Of a stretch of 64,000 nucleotides of DNA, positions 63,401-64,000 are shown piece after piece. The stretch spans positions 27,973,634 through 28,037,633 of the forward strand of contig NC_031776.1 of assembly GCF_001522545.3 (NCBI RefSeq), given 5' to 3'. Positions within the stretch are counted from its first letter, which is position 1. Every line of letters begins with the position of its first letter. The notes below the pieces were generated by a model. That model saw nothing but the letters and a program-made list of their open reading frames with translations. It was not told where the DNA came from and did no database searches. The position numbers and the translations under genes were made by a program. This DNA comes from Parus major (taxonomy: Eukaryota > Chordata > Aves > Passeriformes > Paridae).

Positions 63401-64000
63401 TAGATGGTGAATTCACGTAAAATGTTGCAAAAGGACATACATGGTGTCTCTTCACACCCAGAAGAGAACACTTCCTACCTTTTGTAATGAAATGTCTGTA
63501 CAAATCTCTCTTGTTGATCATTAAGAGTGCAGAGACTTTAAAGACAGGTCTCCCAGCCTTCCGTCTGACTCCTGGCTGTGCTCCTTTGGAGGGTACACAT
63601 TTGATTTTTTTCATGACCTGACTACAGCTCAGAGCACAGGTATCCTCCTGCCTGTCCTTCCTTTCTGATGATCTGAGAGTGTTTGCAATTGCCCTCTATA
63701 AAAAGGCAAACAGGTTTCCATGATTAACCTTTTGCAAGTGATATGCAGAGATTGAGTAAAAGGAATTTGTTTGCAGTCTCTGTTACTAGACTCCAGAATT
63801 TGCAGGATGTTTTGGGCTTTTTATTTTCTGACTAGCATTCCTAGGAAGGAAAGAGAAAGATCTCTGGTACTAGAAATGAAGCTCTGTTTGAACTATCCCA
63901 CATGACTAATTACAGGAAAGCTGTGACTTTTATTTCTGTCTCTTTTACCCTATAATTTAGCTCTAAGGTATTAAGCTATAAATTTCAAATTGAGAGAGAA
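60475..64000 (+). other. KALRN: KALRN intron (3' part outside window)
   Basis: Intron after the SH3 exon. The next expected exon (beginning with the rest of an aspartate codon, then AYSHSSS in mammals) is not in the window, nor did I see the alternative first exon of the short Duet-type isoform. GC-rich stretches at 61430-61740 and 62000-62350 carry overlapping open frames on both strands that look like chance. Confidence 0.7.

Overview
The window is a stretch of vertebrate nuclear DNA from the middle of one gene, KALRN (kalirin, a large Rho-family guanine nucleotide exchange factor), read on the + strand. I find 18 consecutive coding exons. They join without a frame break into 775 codons plus one base, with splice phases that match at every junction. 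The encoded segment starts in the late spectrin repeats and runs through the first DH (GEF1) domain, its PH domain, a Ser/Gln-rich linker and the first SH3 domain. The wording (for example the HFWTLKKRRLDQ, GPEQQVK and SADVEKGHIHATEIRKW-type stretches) is that of kalirin and not its paralogue TRIO. By counting from the DH domain this is roughly residues 950 to 1725 of the long human form, an estimate from memory of the family. The N-terminal part (CRAL-TRIO/Sec14, early spectrin repeats) lies to the left of the window; GEF2, Ig/FN3 and the kinase-like domain lie to the right.

The organism is most likely a bird, probably a songbird. The introns are compact and poor in interspersed repeats, no mammalian SINE or LINE is recognisable, and the single clear transposable element is a class II endogenous retrovirus with an avian-type tRNA-Trp primer site. 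Species cannot be read from the sequence.

Layout: 1-1155 intron; 1156-6529 five exons for spectrin-repeat helices; 6530-12956 an intron carrying a 4.1-kb endogenous retrovirus in the same orientation as the gene (LTRs 8370-8676 and 12145-12461, 6-bp target duplication with one mismatch); 12957-15517 the last spectrin segment and the linker into the DH domain; 15518-24147 the DH domain on six exons; 25287-26817 the PH domain; 27975-28077 the linker exon; 28078-60227 a 32-kb intron with no convincing gene; 60228-60474 the SH3 exon; 60475-64000 intron.

The retrovirus is a broken gag plus dUTPase relic without recognisable pol or env. It preserves several fossil features: a Gag start with a myristoylation-type N-terminus, a major homology region, two zinc knuckles, an in-frame A AAA AAC slippery heptamer and a dUTPase in the -1 frame. 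All are described, not reconstructed. I found no CRISPR, tRNA, rRNA or prokaryotic gene. I did not find a wholly new system. The points most worth checking are the sense-oriented LTRs inside KALRN, the fossil frameshift site, the apparent absence of the kalirin-7-type terminal exon in the 32-kb intron, and an unusual cluster of inverted CCAAT boxes near 41.6 kb.
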